64,000 nt of DNA from Chitinophaga sancti (GCF_034424315.1 NZ_CP139972.1:6518501-6582500); one strand, 5' to 3'; counted from the stretch's first letter, positions 8,777 to 16,663 are shown. Program-made: numbers and translations. Notes: generated from the letters alone by a model not told the origin.

Positions 8777-9120
8777 ATTTGATAATGGATTTCATTCCTG
8801 GTGGAGAGTGGTGTTTTTGTGCATGTTTTTATTTGAAAATGGATTTCATTCTTGGTGGGGAGTGGTGTTTTTCGTGCATGGTTTTATTTGAAAATGGATT
8901 TCATTCCTGGCGGGGAGTGCTGTTTTCAGTGCATGTTGTTATTTGAAAATGGATTTCATTCTTGGCGGGGAGTGCTGTTTTTCGTGCATGTTTTTATTTG
9001 AAAAAGGATTTCATTCCTGTTGGGGAGTGCTGTTTTTCCTGCATGGTTTTATTTGATAATGGATTTTATTCCTGGTGGGGAGTGGTGTTTTTCGTGCATG
9101 GTTTTATTTGTGGGTGGATT
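8772..9120. repeat. 55-bp tandem repeat, six copies plus a partial seventh
   Basis: The anchor GGATTTCATT begins at 8787, 8841, 8896, 8951, 9006 and 9061 (as GGATTTTATT), and a decayed copy GGATTTGG at 9116, so the period is 54 then 55 bp. Each unit carries TTTTATTTGAAAATGG, then CATTCCTGGTGGGGAGTG, then GTTTTTCGTGCATG. CATTCC and GGAGTG can form a small hairpin in each copy. As 55 is not a multiple of 3, the reading frame changes every copy and the array is non-coding. Confidence 0.92.
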
Positions 9121-9339
9121 TGGACAGCTCATCTGTTCATAGGGTGTTCAGTTTTAGTTGCAATGTAGTGGCAGGCCATTGTTCCGGCCCCTGGCGGCTG
9201 GTGCCTGGGGGAAGGTGCTATTGTAGGCAAATGGCATGCGGTAGGGGGCTAGATGTTCGTAAATGGTTTATGTGGGGAAAAATGTGGGGATGAATACTGA
9301 AAAAAGGATGGTTGAACGGAGTATTCAGAACTAATTGAA
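9121..9339. other. Non-coding spacer between the repeat array and unit 2
   Basis: G-rich on the + strand, with no supported ORF, tRNA or terminator. A TGAAC half-element occurs at 9313-9317. Confidence 0.4.
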
Positions 9340-9387
9340 AATGAATGAAATGAACGGATGTAGTTTTATTTCTACTCATTAATTTTA
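9340..9387 (+). promoter_or_regulatory. Unit 2 upstream element and -7-like box
   Basis: AATGAATGAAATGAAC at 9340-9355 and TAATTTTA at 9380-9387, separated by exactly 24 bases as in units 1 and 3. Confidence 0.55.
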
Positions 9388-9393
9388 GGGAAT

Positions 9394-9430
9394 GGGATTG
9401 CCGAAAACCATAGATAGAGTAGGTGTAACC
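9394..9430 (+). promoter_or_regulatory. Conserved leader motif, unit 2
   Basis: GGGATTGCCGAAAACCA (9394-9410) and AGAGTAGGTGTAACC (9416-9430). Only six bases separate it from the -7-like box, against 29-30 in units 1 and 3, so transcription could start at the motif itself. UGCC pairs with GGUG through two wobbles. Confidence 0.6.
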
Positions 9431-9447
9431 AGTGAAATACCATAACG

Positions 9448-9516
9448 ATGGATCTGCTGAACCAATTACTGGCAACAATCGTAGCATTGTTGAATTCTCT
9501 GCTGGGTGGTCTGTAA
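9448..9516 (+). CDS. 22-residue hydrophobic peptide, unit 2
   Basis: ATG 9448 to TAA 9514-9516. The peptide begins MDLLNQLLATIVALLNSL and ends LGGL; leucines fall at i, i+3/i+4 spacing, as in an amphipathic helix with Asp, Asn and Gln on one face. The first six residues MDLLNQ are shared with unit 3, although codons differ (GATCTGCTGAACCAA against GATTTATTGAACCAG). Synonymous differences between units suggest selection on the peptide. Confidence 0.6.
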   Translation: MDLLNQLLATIVALLNSLLGGL

Positions 9517-9579
9517 TTTATTACGCCACTGATTCCACGGAAAATGTACAACGCAACAAAAGGCATTTTCCAACTTATT

Positions 9580-9612
9580 GCCTTCCTGGTGAGAACCGGG
9601 GAGGCTTTTTTT
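9580..9612 (+). terminator. Unit 2 terminator
   Basis: GCCTTCCTGGT (9580-9590) pairs with ACCGGGGAGGC (9595-9605), an 11-bp stem with G-U pairs and a GAGA tetraloop, followed by a run of T. Confidence 0.88.
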
Positions 9613-9743
9613 TATAATGAACGGCTGGGTTAAGGGCTGGTGAGTGCGTGTGGGTGGGGGATTGGGGGCTGTGTTTGCGTATGGATTTACAAAAAATGAA
9701 CGGTCCATTTTGGGTCACTGAATGAAATGAACAAGCGCCTTAA
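9613..9743. other. Spacer between units 2 and 3 with extra TGAAC elements
   Basis: No gene is seen. Isolated ATGAACGG copies lie near 9617 and 9696, and GAATGAAATGAAC at 9720-9732 is a truncated copy of the unit 3 upstream element. Confidence 0.4.
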
Positions 9744-9791
9744 AATGAATGAAATGAACCATTACAAATTGATCCCCTGCGTCTAATTTTA
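9744..9791 (+). promoter_or_regulatory. Unit 3 upstream element and -7-like box
   Basis: AATGAATGAAATGAAC at 9744-9759 and TAATTTTA at 9784-9791, again with exactly 24 bases between. Confidence 0.55.
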
Positions 9792-9820
9792 ACCCAATGT
9801 TCCTTGTGTTAGGGGCATTT

Positions 9821-9858
9821 GGGATTGCCGAAAACCAAGTAACAGAGTAGGCATAACC
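9821..9858 (+). promoter_or_regulatory. Conserved leader motif, unit 3
   Basis: GGGATTGCCGAAAACCA (9821-9837) and AGAGTAGGCATAACC (9844-9858). Here UGCC and GGCA pair by full Watson-Crick bases, against wobble pairs in the other units, as expected if the stem is real. Confidence 0.6.
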
Positions 9859-9883
9859 TCATGAAAAGCCTTCAAGAACATCT

Positions 9884-9958
9884 ATGGATTTATTGAACCA
9901 GGTATTGGCTTTAGTTCTTGGTCTGATTCAGCGTTTGTTGGGTAAGTTACCTCTCTGA
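9884..9958 (+). CDS. 24-residue hydrophobic cationic peptide, unit 3
   Basis: ATG 9884 to TGA 9956-9958. It begins MDLLNQVLALVLGLIQRL and ends LGKLPL; net charge is about +1 with an amphipathic leucine pattern. An 11-codon ORF starting at ATG 9861 (MKSLQEHLWIY) overlaps its start in another frame and could couple or block translation. The peptide is clearly related to that of unit 2 and more distantly to that of unit 1. Confidence 0.6.
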   Translation: MDLLNQVLALVLGLIQRLLGKLPL

Positions 9959-10006
9959 AGCTGACAGGTTAAGAAATATTGCTTATTGCATTCCCAGACA
10001 GGACTT

Positions 10007-10037
10007 GCTGCCGGTTTCCCGGCGGCTTGTTTTTTTT
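10007..10037 (+). terminator. Unit 3 terminator
   Basis: GCTGCCGG (10007-10014) pairs with CCGGCGGC (10019-10026) with one wobble, followed by TTGTTTTTTTT. Bases 10038-10220 then hold nothing I recognise before the rpsJ promoter. Confidence 0.85.
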
Positions 10038-10222
10038 AAAGGGGTGTTAGAAATTTATTTTTCAGGCGGGCCGAAGGCGGCTGTGTGCCAAAAATTATTT
10101 AATTAACTATATTACAGTCTGTTACCCACCTTTATTGTACTTTTACACAAATTAACATTTGCCTCAAACCCGCCCTCATTCTACATTTCGATAAAATTTC
10201 CCATTATTTTTCCCCGATTTTG

Positions 10223-10253
10223 TTGGGGAATCCAAAAATACTGATTACCTTTG
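10223..10253 (+). promoter_or_regulatory. rpsJ (S10 operon) promoter
   Basis: TTG at 10223-10225, 20 bases, then TACCTTTG at 10246-10253, followed by CCCTCCCAAATT exactly as in the rpsL promoter. An ORF reading through this promoter from a TTG is not the true start of S10. Confidence 0.82.
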
Positions 10254-10295
10254 CCCTCCCAAATTGTAAGGGTAAAAAGTAGAAGTTCATTGCAT

Positions 10296-10601
10296 ATGTC
10301 TCAGAGAATTAGAATCAAGCTGAAGTCCTACGATCATAATCTGGTAGATAAGTCTGCTGAGAAGATCGTTAAAACAGTGCGTAACACTGGTGCCGTGGTA
10401 ACAGGTCCAATTCCTTTACCAACTGAAAAGAAAATTTTTACGGTGCTGCGTTCACCACACGTTAACAAGAAAGCTCGTGAGCAGTTCCAGTTGTGCACAC
10501 ACAAGCGCTTACTGGACATCTACACTAGTTCTTCCAGGACTGTAGACGCGCTGAGTAAGTTAGATCTGCCTTCCGGTGTGGAAGTAGAAATCAAAGCGTA
10601 G
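10296..10601 (+). CDS. rpsJ: 30S ribosomal protein S10
   Basis: A 101-residue protein starting [18 protein letters not shown] at ATG 10296; upstream in-frame sequence overlaps the promoter. It carries [22 protein letters not shown] and the usual C-terminal [10 protein letters not shown]10 sits in the 30S head and also acts with NusB/NusG in antitermination. First gene of the S10-spc-alpha cluster. Confidence 0.97.
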   Translation: MSQRIRIKLKSYDHNLVDKSAEKIVKTVRNTGAVVTGPIPLPTEKKIFTVLRSPHVNKKAREQFQLCTHKRLLDIYTSSSRTVDALSKLDLPSGVEVEIKA

Positions 10602-10844
10602 GACGTCAGCAGGCGGGCAAAAGGCCTTCCTGTTTTGATTTAATCTTATGACTGCTGTTTTGCTGGCAGTGAGGTTTATTTATAAATCTCACAGGGGAAA
10701 GTGCTCCCCGTTTGCCAGAATGTAAACGCTATAACATAACATATAGGTCACGCCTTCTGGGTGGCCGCCCAATAAAGCATTTAAACCGCCTATCCTGGGG
10801 ATAGCTAGATCCACCCCCAGGCGCTGGGTATAATATATAATAAC
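10602..10844 (+). promoter_or_regulatory. Structured 243-nt leader upstream of rplC
   Basis: Three hairpins can be drawn: GTGAGGTTTAT (10669-10679) with ATAAATCTCAC (10682-10692), GGGG/CCCC around 10695-10710, and CCTGGGG/CCCCAGG around 10794-10820. No -7 box was found. In other bacteria L4 controls the S10 operon through such a leader; whether that holds here is inference. Confidence 0.45.
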
Positions 10845-11462
10845 ATGAAAGGTATTATTGGCAAAAAGATCGGCATGACCAGCATCTTCGAACCGAATGG
10901 TAAGCAGACAGCTGTGACCATTATCGAAGCCGGTCCATGCGTAGTAACACAGGTTAAGTCTCAGGAAACCGATGGTTACAACGCTATTCAGGTAGCATTT
11001 GGTGAGAAAAAAGAAAAGAATACTACCAAAGCAGAAATCAATCACTTCGCGAAAGCAAGCACCTCCCCCAAACGTATCGTAAAAGAGTTCCGCAACCCGG
11101 ATGTACAGAAAGCTCTTGGTGAAACCATTACCACAGAAATATTTGCAGAAGGAGAAATAATTGACGTAGTCGGCACCTCCAAAGGTAAAGGCTTCCAGGG
11201 TGTTGTTAAACGCCATGGATTCAGCGGTGTGGGTGAAGCTACACACGGTCAGCACGACAGAAGCAGAGCGCCAGGTTCCGTGGGTGGATCATCTTATCCT
11301 TCCCGCGTGTTCAAGGGTATGCGTATGGCTGGTCAGACCGGTAATGAGCAGGTGAAAGTTAAAGGTCTGAAGATCGTTAAAATTTTCGCTGAGAAAAATT
11401 ATATCCTGGTAAGTGGATCCGTTCCCGGCCACATTGGTTCAATCGTTTTAATCCAGAAGTAA
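10845..11462 (+). CDS. rplC: 50S ribosomal protein L3
   Basis: A 205-residue protein with [15 protein letters not shown] at the start, [16 protein letters not shown], and the [20 protein letters not shown] loop that reaches the peptidyl transferase centre. Standard length. One base separates its stop codon from the rplD start. Confidence 0.97.
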   Translation: MKGIIGKKIGMTSIFEPNGKQTAVTIIEAGPCVVTQVKSQETDGYNAIQVAFGEKKEKNTTKAEINHFAKASTSPKRIVKEFRNPDVQKALGETITTEIFAEGEIIDVVGTSKGKGFQGVVKRHGFSGVGEATHGQHDRSRAPGSVGGSSYPSRVFKGMRMAGQTGNEQVKVKGLKIVKIFAEKNYILVSGSVPGHIGSIVLIQK

Positions 11463-11463
11463 T

Positions 11464-12102
11464 ATGCAACTTGATATTTTAAATATAGAAGGTAAGAAAA
11501 CCGGAAGAACTATCGATCTGCCGGAAGAAATTTTCGGAGTGGAGCCTAACAACCACGTGATCTACCTGGCTGTTAAACAATACCTCGCTGCTCAGCGTCA
11601 GGGTACCCACAAGGTAAAGACCCGTGCTGAAGTGAAAGGTGCTTCCCGTAAACTGCACAAACAAAAAGGTACTGGTGGTTCCCGTAAAGGTAACATCCGT
11701 AACCCGCTGTATAAAGGTGGTGGTACCATCTTTGGTCCAAAACCACACAAATATGACATTAAGCTGAACAGAAAAGTAAAAGATCTCGCTAAGATTTCTG
11801 CACTGTCTGTAAAAGCTAAAGAAAACAGTATCATCGTTCTGGAAGATCTGAACCTGGCTACCCCTAAAACTTCACAGTTTGCAGGTATCCTGTCTAAGCT
11901 GAACCTGAATGTAAATGGCCGTAAGACTTTGGTTGTACTGCCGGAATACAATGATAATGTATACCTGTCTCTGCGTAACATTCCTACAGTAGATAGCGTA
12001 ATGCTGAGCGATATCAATACATATGATATCATGAACAGCAATACCCTGATCATTACTGAGAGTGCTGCTAAAATCTTCACTGAAGAGCCGGTAGAAGCTT
12101 AA
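11464..12102 (+). CDS. rplD: 50S ribosomal protein L4
   Basis: A 212-residue protein. The loop KVKTRAEVKGASRKLHKQKG and GTGGSRKGNIRNPLYKGGG lines the exit tunnel, and the C-terminal fold includes VDSVMLSDINTYDIMN. It binds 23S rRNA and in some bacteria represses its own operon. It follows rplC by one base and precedes rplW by 57 nt. Confidence 0.97.
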   Translation: MQLDILNIEGKKTGRTIDLPEEIFGVEPNNHVIYLAVKQYLAAQRQGTHKVKTRAEVKGASRKLHKQKGTGGSRKGNIRNPLYKGGGTIFGPKPHKYDIKLNRKVKDLAKISALSVKAKENSIIVLEDLNLATPKTSQFAGILSKLNLNVNGRKTLVVLPEYNDNVYLSLRNIPTVDSVMLSDINTYDIMNSNTLIITESAAKIFTEEPVEA

Positions 12103-12159
12103 TTGTCAAATTTAAATCACACAGCTGGCAGGTAAGCCTGCCACTCAAAGCGATAAAAG

Positions 12160-12459
12160 ATGAAACTTTCAGACGTTTTAATCAGACCGGTAGTAAGTGA
12201 AAAAGTGAACAAAGCCACTGATAAATTCAACCGTTACTACTTCATCGTAGACAAGAAATCCAATAAACTGGAAATCAAGAAAGCAGTTGAAGAGTTCTAT
12301 GGCGTTGCAGTAGCAGAAGTGAACACTGCCGTTATGCCTGGTAAAGCTAAACAGCGTTTTACCAAAGCTGGTTTCATTGCTGGTAAGAAACCTTCTTACA
12401 AGAAAGCAATTGTAACCCTGGCTTCAGGAGAATCTATAGATCTGTATGCTAACATATAG
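12160..12459 (+). CDS. rplW: 50S ribosomal protein L23
   Basis: A 99-residue protein with KLSDVLIRPVVSEKVNKATD and KKAVEEFYGVAVAEVNT, the canonical L23 core. It lies at the tunnel exit and docks trigger factor and SRP. The rplD-rplW spacer carries the hairpin GGCAGG-TAAG-CCTGCC. Confidence 0.96.
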   Translation: MKLSDVLIRPVVSEKVNKATDKFNRYYFIVDKKSNKLEIKKAVEEFYGVAVAEVNTAVMPGKAKQRFTKAGFIAGKKPSYKKAIVTLASGESIDLYANI

Positions 12460-12547
12460 TGCTCATAGCTGCGGCAACGCGGCATGATGGATGTATATGC
12501 AGATCACATTTATATAATAAAGCAACTAGTTAAACAATTACTAGATC

Positions 12548-13378
12548 ATGGCACTGAAGAAATTTAAACCGATGACAGCCGGTACCCGTTGGAAAATTGG
12601 CAACGCGTTCGCTGAGCTGACCACGGATACTCCTGAAAAAAGCCTGCTGGAGGCTAAGTCCAAAACCGGCGGTAGAAACGTACAGGGTAGAAGATCTATG
12701 CGCTACATCGGTGGTGGACACAAGCAACATTACCGTATCATAGACTTCAAACGTGACAAACATAGTATTCCTGCTACTGTAAAGAGCATTGAGTATGATC
12801 CAAACCGTAGCGCATTCATCGCACTGCTGAGCTATGCAGATGGTGAAAAACGTTACATCCTGGCTCCTCAGGGTTTACAGGTTGGTGCTACAGTAGTGAG
12901 CGGTCCTGATGCTGCTCCTGAAGTAGGTAACTCCCTGCCGCTGAAGAATATGCCACTGGGTACTGTTGTACACAATATTGAATTGCAGCCTGGTAGAGGT
13001 GGTGCAATCGCAAGAAGTGCCGGTACTTATGCACAGCTGAGCAACAAGGAAGAAAAATATGCCGTAATGAAAATGCCTTCCGGTGAGCTGCGTAAAGTGT
13101 TGATCACTTGTGCTGCAACTGTAGGTACAGTTTCTAACTCTGACCACGCACTGCAATCAATTGGTAAAGCAGGTGCTAACCGTTGGAGAGGTATTAAACC
13201 ACGTAACCGTGGTGTAGCCATGAACCCTGTAGATCACCCGATGGGTGGTGGTGAAGGTAGATCTTCCGGAGGTCACCCAAGATCCAGAACAGGTAAATAT
13301 GCGAAAGGTCTGAAGACTCGTAAGCTGAAGAGCTCCGATAAACTGATCATCAGCAGGAAAAACGGCAAAAAATTATAA
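12548..13378 (+). CDS. rplB: 50S ribosomal protein L2
   Basis: A 276-residue protein with [20 protein letters not shown], then [20 protein letters not shown], and the peptidyl-transferase-linked loop [19 protein letters not shown]. Full length. It supports subunit association and peptide bond formation. A hairpin (13392-13433) lies in the 79-nt spacer before rpsS. Confidence 0.98.
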   Translation: MALKKFKPMTAGTRWKIGNAFAELTTDTPEKSLLEAKSKTGGRNVQGRRSMRYIGGGHKQHYRIIDFKRDKHSIPATVKSIEYDPNRSAFIALLSYADGEKRYILAPQGLQVGATVVSGPDAAPEVGNSLPLKNMPLGTVVHNIELQPGRGGAIARSAGTYAQLSNKEEKYAVMKMPSGELRKVLITCAATVGTVSNSDHALQSIGKAGANRWRGIKPRNRGVAMNPVDHPMGGGEGRSSGGHPRSRTGKYAKGLKTRKLKSSDKLIISRKNGKKL

Positions 13379-13457
13379 TTCATAAAGCTTGAACCAGTTC
13401 CGCTTCAGGCGGATAGCCCGGAGCGGAACGGTTAAAGTAGAATAAAAATAAACAGAC

Positions 13458-13724
13458 ATGGGTCGTTCCATTAGAAAAGGTCCTTACGTTGACCAGAAAT
13501 TAGGAAAGAAAGTAGATAAAATGAATGAAGGCACCAAGCGTACAGTAATCAAGACCTGGAGCCGTCGTTCTACCATCACACCTGATTTTGTGGGCCATAC
13601 ATTTGCGGTACACAATGGTAACAAGTTCATCCCGGTATACGTTACCGAGTTTATGGTAGGTCATAAACTGGGCGAATTTGCACCAACCCGCAACTTTAAA
13701 GGACACGCTAACAAGAAAATGTAG
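13458..13724 (+). CDS. rpsS: 30S ribosomal protein S19
   Basis: An 88-residue protein with [37 protein letters not shown] and [13 protein letters not shown], the complete S19 signature. It forms a complex with S13 in the 30S head. Confidence 0.97.
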   Translation: MGRSIRKGPYVDQKLGKKVDKMNEGTKRTVIKTWSRRSTITPDFVGHTFAVHNGNKFIPVYVTEFMVGHKLGEFAPTRNFKGHANKKM

Positions 13725-13730
13725 TCATTC

Positions 13731-13797
13731 GTTTGAAGTTTTAAGCTCGAGGTTTGCTGCGTGAAACACCTCGAACCCCGGACTTCGGACCTCAAAC
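13731..13797. repeat. Imperfect 26-bp inverted repeat between rpsS and rplV
   Basis: Arms at 13731-13756 and 13772-13797 match at 18 of 26 positions as Watson-Crick pairs plus four G-U pairs, with a 15-base loop. It fills most of the spacer. Confidence 0.7.
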
Positions 13798-13816
13798 ACT
13801 CAAATTTATAATAACA

Positions 13817-14173
13817 ATGGAAGCAGTAGCTAAGCTTAATAATAATCCAACATCTACCCGCAAAATGCGTCTGCTTGCAGACCTGATCCGTGGTATGGAA
13901 GTTGAGAAAGCGCTGAATGTTTTAAAGTTCCATCCTAAGCACCCTAGTGTACCTCTGGAAAAACTGCTGTTATCAGCTGTTGCTAACTGGAAAGTGAAGA
14001 ATGAAGGTGTACGCGTTGAAGATGCGAATCTGATCGTTAAAACCGTCTTCGTTGATGGTGGTCGTATCCTGAAAAGAATGCGTCCAGCTCCGCAGGGTAG
14101 AGGTTACCGTGTTCGCAAAAGAAGCAACCACGTAACCATTGCAGTAGACAGCAAAGTAGCGGAAGCGAAATAA
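13817..14173 (+). CDS. rplV: 50S ribosomal protein L22
   Basis: A 118-residue protein. ATG 13817 ([19 protein letters not shown]) is chosen because upstream in-frame sequence lies in the spacer hairpin. Contains [19 protein letters not shown] and the tunnel loop [20 protein letters not shown]. It contacts all six domains of 23S rRNA and shapes the exit tunnel. Confidence 0.96.
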   Translation: MEAVAKLNNNPTSTRKMRLLADLIRGMEVEKALNVLKFHPKHPSVPLEKLLLSAVANWKVKNEGVRVEDANLIVKTVFVDGGRILKRMRPAPQGRGYRVRKRSNHVTIAVDSKVAEAK

Positions 14174-14216
14174 TTGAAACTTTAACTATTTATCTAATAG
14201 ACAAATAAACCAGAAC

Positions 14217-15020
14217 ATGGGTCAGAAAACAAATCCTATTGGTAACAGGTTAGGTATCATCAGAGGTTGGGACTCTAATTGGTATGGCGGCAAGAAAGAT
14301 TTTGCTACCAAACTGATCGAAGATAACAAGATCAGAACTTACCTGAATGCCCGTATCAATAAAGGCGGCATTTCCAGGGTAGTGATCGAGAGAACTTTAG
14401 GTAAACTGATCATCACCATCCATACATCTAAACCTGGTATCATCATAGGTAAAGGTGGTGGAGAGGTAGACCGCATCAAAGAAGAAATTAAGAAACTGAC
14501 TTCTAAAGAAGACGTACAGATCAACATCCTGGAGATCCGTCGTCCTGAAATAGATGCCAATATCGTAGCTGAAACTATCGCTAAACAGATTGAAAGCCGT
14601 ATCAACTACAAACGTGCTATCAAGATGGCGATTGCTACTGCAATGAGAATGGGTGCTGAAGGTATCAAGGTTAAGGTAGGTGGTCGTCTGGGTGGTGCTG
14701 AAATCGCACGTTCAGAAGAGATGAAGCAGGGTCGTGTACCTTTGCACACTTTCCGTATGGATATCGACTATTCTTCTCTGTTCGCACAGACAGTATATGG
14801 TAAGATCGGTATTAAAGTATGGATCTGTAAAGGTGAAGTACTGGGCGAACGCGATCTGAATCCAAATGCTATTTCCGGTAAAGATGGTGAAGGCCGCACA
14901 GGTGGTGAAGGTCATGGTCATCGCGGTGGTGGTGACAGAAGAGGTGGCGACAGAAGAGGTGGCGATAACCGCGGCGGCGACAGAAGAGGTGGTGATAACC
15001 GTGGAGGTGGCCGTAGATAA
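14217..15020 (+). CDS. rpsC: 30S ribosomal protein S3 with RGG/RGGD-repeat tail
   Basis: A 267-residue protein. The N-terminal KH domain shows [19 protein letters not shown], and the C-terminal S3 domain ends near [11 protein letters not shown]. Residues about 221-267 form a low-complexity tail of repeated RRGGD and NRGGD units (bases 14881-15017). S3 guards the mRNA entry channel and has helicase activity. The tail is longer and more repetitive than in E. coli S3 and would be disordered and RNA-binding. Confidence 0.96.
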   Translation: MGQKTNPIGNRLGIIRGWDSNWYGGKKDFATKLIEDNKIRTYLNARINKGGISRVVIERTLGKLIITIHTSKPGIIIGKGGGEVDRIKEEIKKLTSKEDVQINILEIRRPEIDANIVAETIAKQIESRINYKRAIKMAIATAMRMGAEGIKVKVGGRLGGAEIARSEEMKQGRVPLHTFRMDIDYSSLFAQTVYGKIGIKVWICKGEVLGERDLNPNAISGKDGEGRTGGEGHGHRGGGDRRGGDRRGGDNRGGDRRGGDNRGGGRR

Positions 15021-15060
15021 TCTTATTAACAATTAACATTAACATTTAACATATACTAAG

Positions 15061-15486
15061 ATGTTACAGCCCAAGAGAACGAAACACAGGAAGATGCATA
15101 AAGGCCGCATCAAGGGTAACGCAAAACGTGGTGCGGATATCTCCTTTGGTAGTTTCGGCTTGAAAGCATTAGAACCTAAGTGGATCACAGACAGGCAGAT
15201 CGAAGCTGCCCGTGTGGCTCTGACAAGAGCAATGAAACGTGAGGGTAACGTGTGGATCCGTATATTCCCAGACAAATCCATTACTGCCAAGCCTTTGGAA
15301 GTCAGAATGGGTAAAGGTAAAGGTGCTCCTGACCATTGGGCTGCTGTAGTTAAGCCAGGTCGTATGCTGTTCGAAGCGGACGGTGTACCTCTGGAAGTAG
15401 CTAAAGCTGCAATGGAGCTGGCTGCACAGAAACTGCCTATTAAAGTGAAATTTGTAGTACGTCGCGATTTCGCTGAAGCTCAATAG
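15061..15486 (+). CDS. rplP: 50S ribosomal protein L16
   Basis: A 141-residue protein with [39 protein letters not shown] and [17 protein letters not shown]. It binds near the A-site tRNA elbow. Standard length. The region before it has no promoter motif, so it is read through from upstream. Confidence 0.97.
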   Translation: MLQPKRTKHRKMHKGRIKGNAKRGADISFGSFGLKALEPKWITDRQIEAARVALTRAMKREGNVWIRIFPDKSITAKPLEVRMGKGKGAPDHWAAVVKPGRMLFEADGVPLEVAKAAMELAAQKLPIKVKFVVRRDFAEAQ

Positions 15487-15537
15487 CCAAAGCAAACGGG
15501 ATAAACTATAAACGATAAACCAGAAATAATAAATACA

Positions 15538-15738
15538 ATGGCAAACGAAAAGCTGGATCTGAAAGGTTTAAGCGAACAAGAGCTGAAAGAGAAAATTTCC
15601 GAAGAGCAATTACGCCTGAAGAAAATTACATTCAGTCACGCAATTACGCCAATTGAGAATCCAATGAGCATCCGCTCTCTCAGGCGTCAGATCGCACAGC
15701 TGAAAACTGAGCTGCGCAAAAGAGAACTGGGCTTCTAA
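15538..15738 (+). CDS. rpmC: 50S ribosomal protein L29
   Basis: A 66-residue helical protein with LKGLSEQELKEKISEEQLRL and IRSLRRQIAQLKTELRKREL, the two-helix L29 hairpin. It sits next to L23 at the tunnel exit. Confidence 0.95.
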   Translation: MANEKLDLKGLSEQELKEKISEEQLRLKKITFSHAITPIENPMSIRSLRRQIAQLKTELRKRELGF

Positions 15739-15802
15739 GCCTTAAAAATAAATTCATTCATCGGTCCGAAAGGAACGGTCTGGATAATAAATACTTTCAA
15801 CA

Positions 15803-16060
15803 ATGAGCGAAAGAAAATTAAGAAAAACCAGAATTGGTGTTGTTTCCAGCAACAAGATGGAAAAAACAATCAGCGTTAGCGTTGAGCGTAAAGTAAAGCA
15901 CCCAATCTATGGTAAATTCGTAAAAAAGACCACCAAGTTCATGGCTCATGATGAGCAGAACCAGTGCAGCATCGGCGATACCGTTAGAATAATGGAAACT
16001 CGTCCGCTGAGCAAGAATAAGTGCTGGAGATTGGTAGAGGTGATCGAAAAGGTAAAATAA
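15803..16060 (+). CDS. rpsQ: 30S ribosomal protein S17
   Basis: An 85-residue OB-fold protein with [35 protein letters not shown] and [20 protein letters not shown]. It stabilises the 30S body. The following spacer carries GCTGCAT/ATGCAGC arms. Confidence 0.96.
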   Translation: MSERKLRKTRIGVVSSNKMEKTISVSVERKVKHPIYGKFVKKTTKFMAHDEQNQCSIGDTVRIMETRPLSKNKCWRLVEVIEKVK

Positions 16061-16136
16061 TCTATTATTGTTTCAAGCTGCATGCAGCGTTCCTGGATGC
16101 AGCCGCTGACTAAACAAATACAAATCTTATAAAAAG

Positions 16137-16505
16137 ATGATACAACAAGAATCAAGGCTGAATGTAGCTGATAACAGTGGTGCCAAAGAAGTACTGTGTA
16201 TTAGAGTGTTAGGCAACTCCGGCCAGGACTACGCAAAAGTAGGCGATAAGATCGTCGTAACTGTAAAAGACGCGATCGCAGGCGGTGGTGTGAAAAAAGG
16301 TACTGTGCACAAAGCTGTTATCGTAAGAACTAAAAACAAGCTGCGCCGTAAAGACGGATCTTATATCCGTTTCGACGATAATGCCGTTGTATTACTGAAC
16401 AACTCTGACGAGCCACGCGGTACCCGTATCTTCGGACCAGTTGCCCGTGAGCTGCGCGATAAGGGATACATGAAGATTATCTCTCTGGCTCCCGAAGTAT
16501 TGTAA
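16137..16505 (+). CDS. rplN: 50S ribosomal protein L14
   Basis: A 122-residue protein beginning [20 protein letters not shown] and ending with [20 protein letters not shown] and SLAPEVL, the universal L14 ends. It forms an intersubunit bridge and contacts L19. Confidence 0.98.
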   Translation: MIQQESRLNVADNSGAKEVLCIRVLGNSGQDYAKVGDKIVVTVKDAIAGGGVKKGTVHKAVIVRTKNKLRRKDGSYIRFDDNAVVLLNNSDEPRGTRIFGPVARELRDKGYMKIISLAPEVL

Positions 16506-16560
16506 AGATATTGATGCGTACGCTGAAAGCATGAAGCAAAAAGTAAAAAAACCTTATTGC

Positions 16561-16591
16561 TTTGTGCTTTCAACTTATATACATATCTTTG
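16561..16591 (+). promoter_or_regulatory. Internal promoter before rplX (TTTG-N19-TATCTTTG)
   Basis: TTTG at 16561-16564 and TATCTTTG at 16584-16591 with exactly 19 bases between is a full consensus match. It lies next to a 16-bp stem (16524-16539 with 16557-16572) whose right arm contains the -33 element. It would allow rplX and downstream spc genes to be transcribed separately. Confidence 0.8.
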
Positions 16592-16663
16592 CAGCCCGTT
16601 TCTAAAACGAATATTAATCAAGCGAAACCCATGTTGCGCTTGGCGTTTATAAATAAACAAATA

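Noticed and set aside
8772..9120. CRISPR array
   Set aside because: The units are contiguous with no unique spacers and no cas genes are nearby.
8761..9168. Overlapping ORFs with repeated MDFIPGGEWCF-like peptide
   Set aside because: They are translations of the 55-bp repeat; each copy shifts the frame, and no ORF spans the array.
8599..9858. Known riboswitch (c-di-GMP, preQ1, fluoride, ZTP, SAM classes)
   Set aside because: The motif does not fit the consensus sequences of these classes that I know; a covariance search would be needed to be certain.
8321..10037. Insertion sequence or transposon remnant
   Set aside because: No transposase fragment, terminal inverted repeats or target duplication were seen.
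10251..10295. N-terminal extension of S10 from a TTG start
   Set aside because: It lies over the promoter -7 box and the extra residues are not part of S10.
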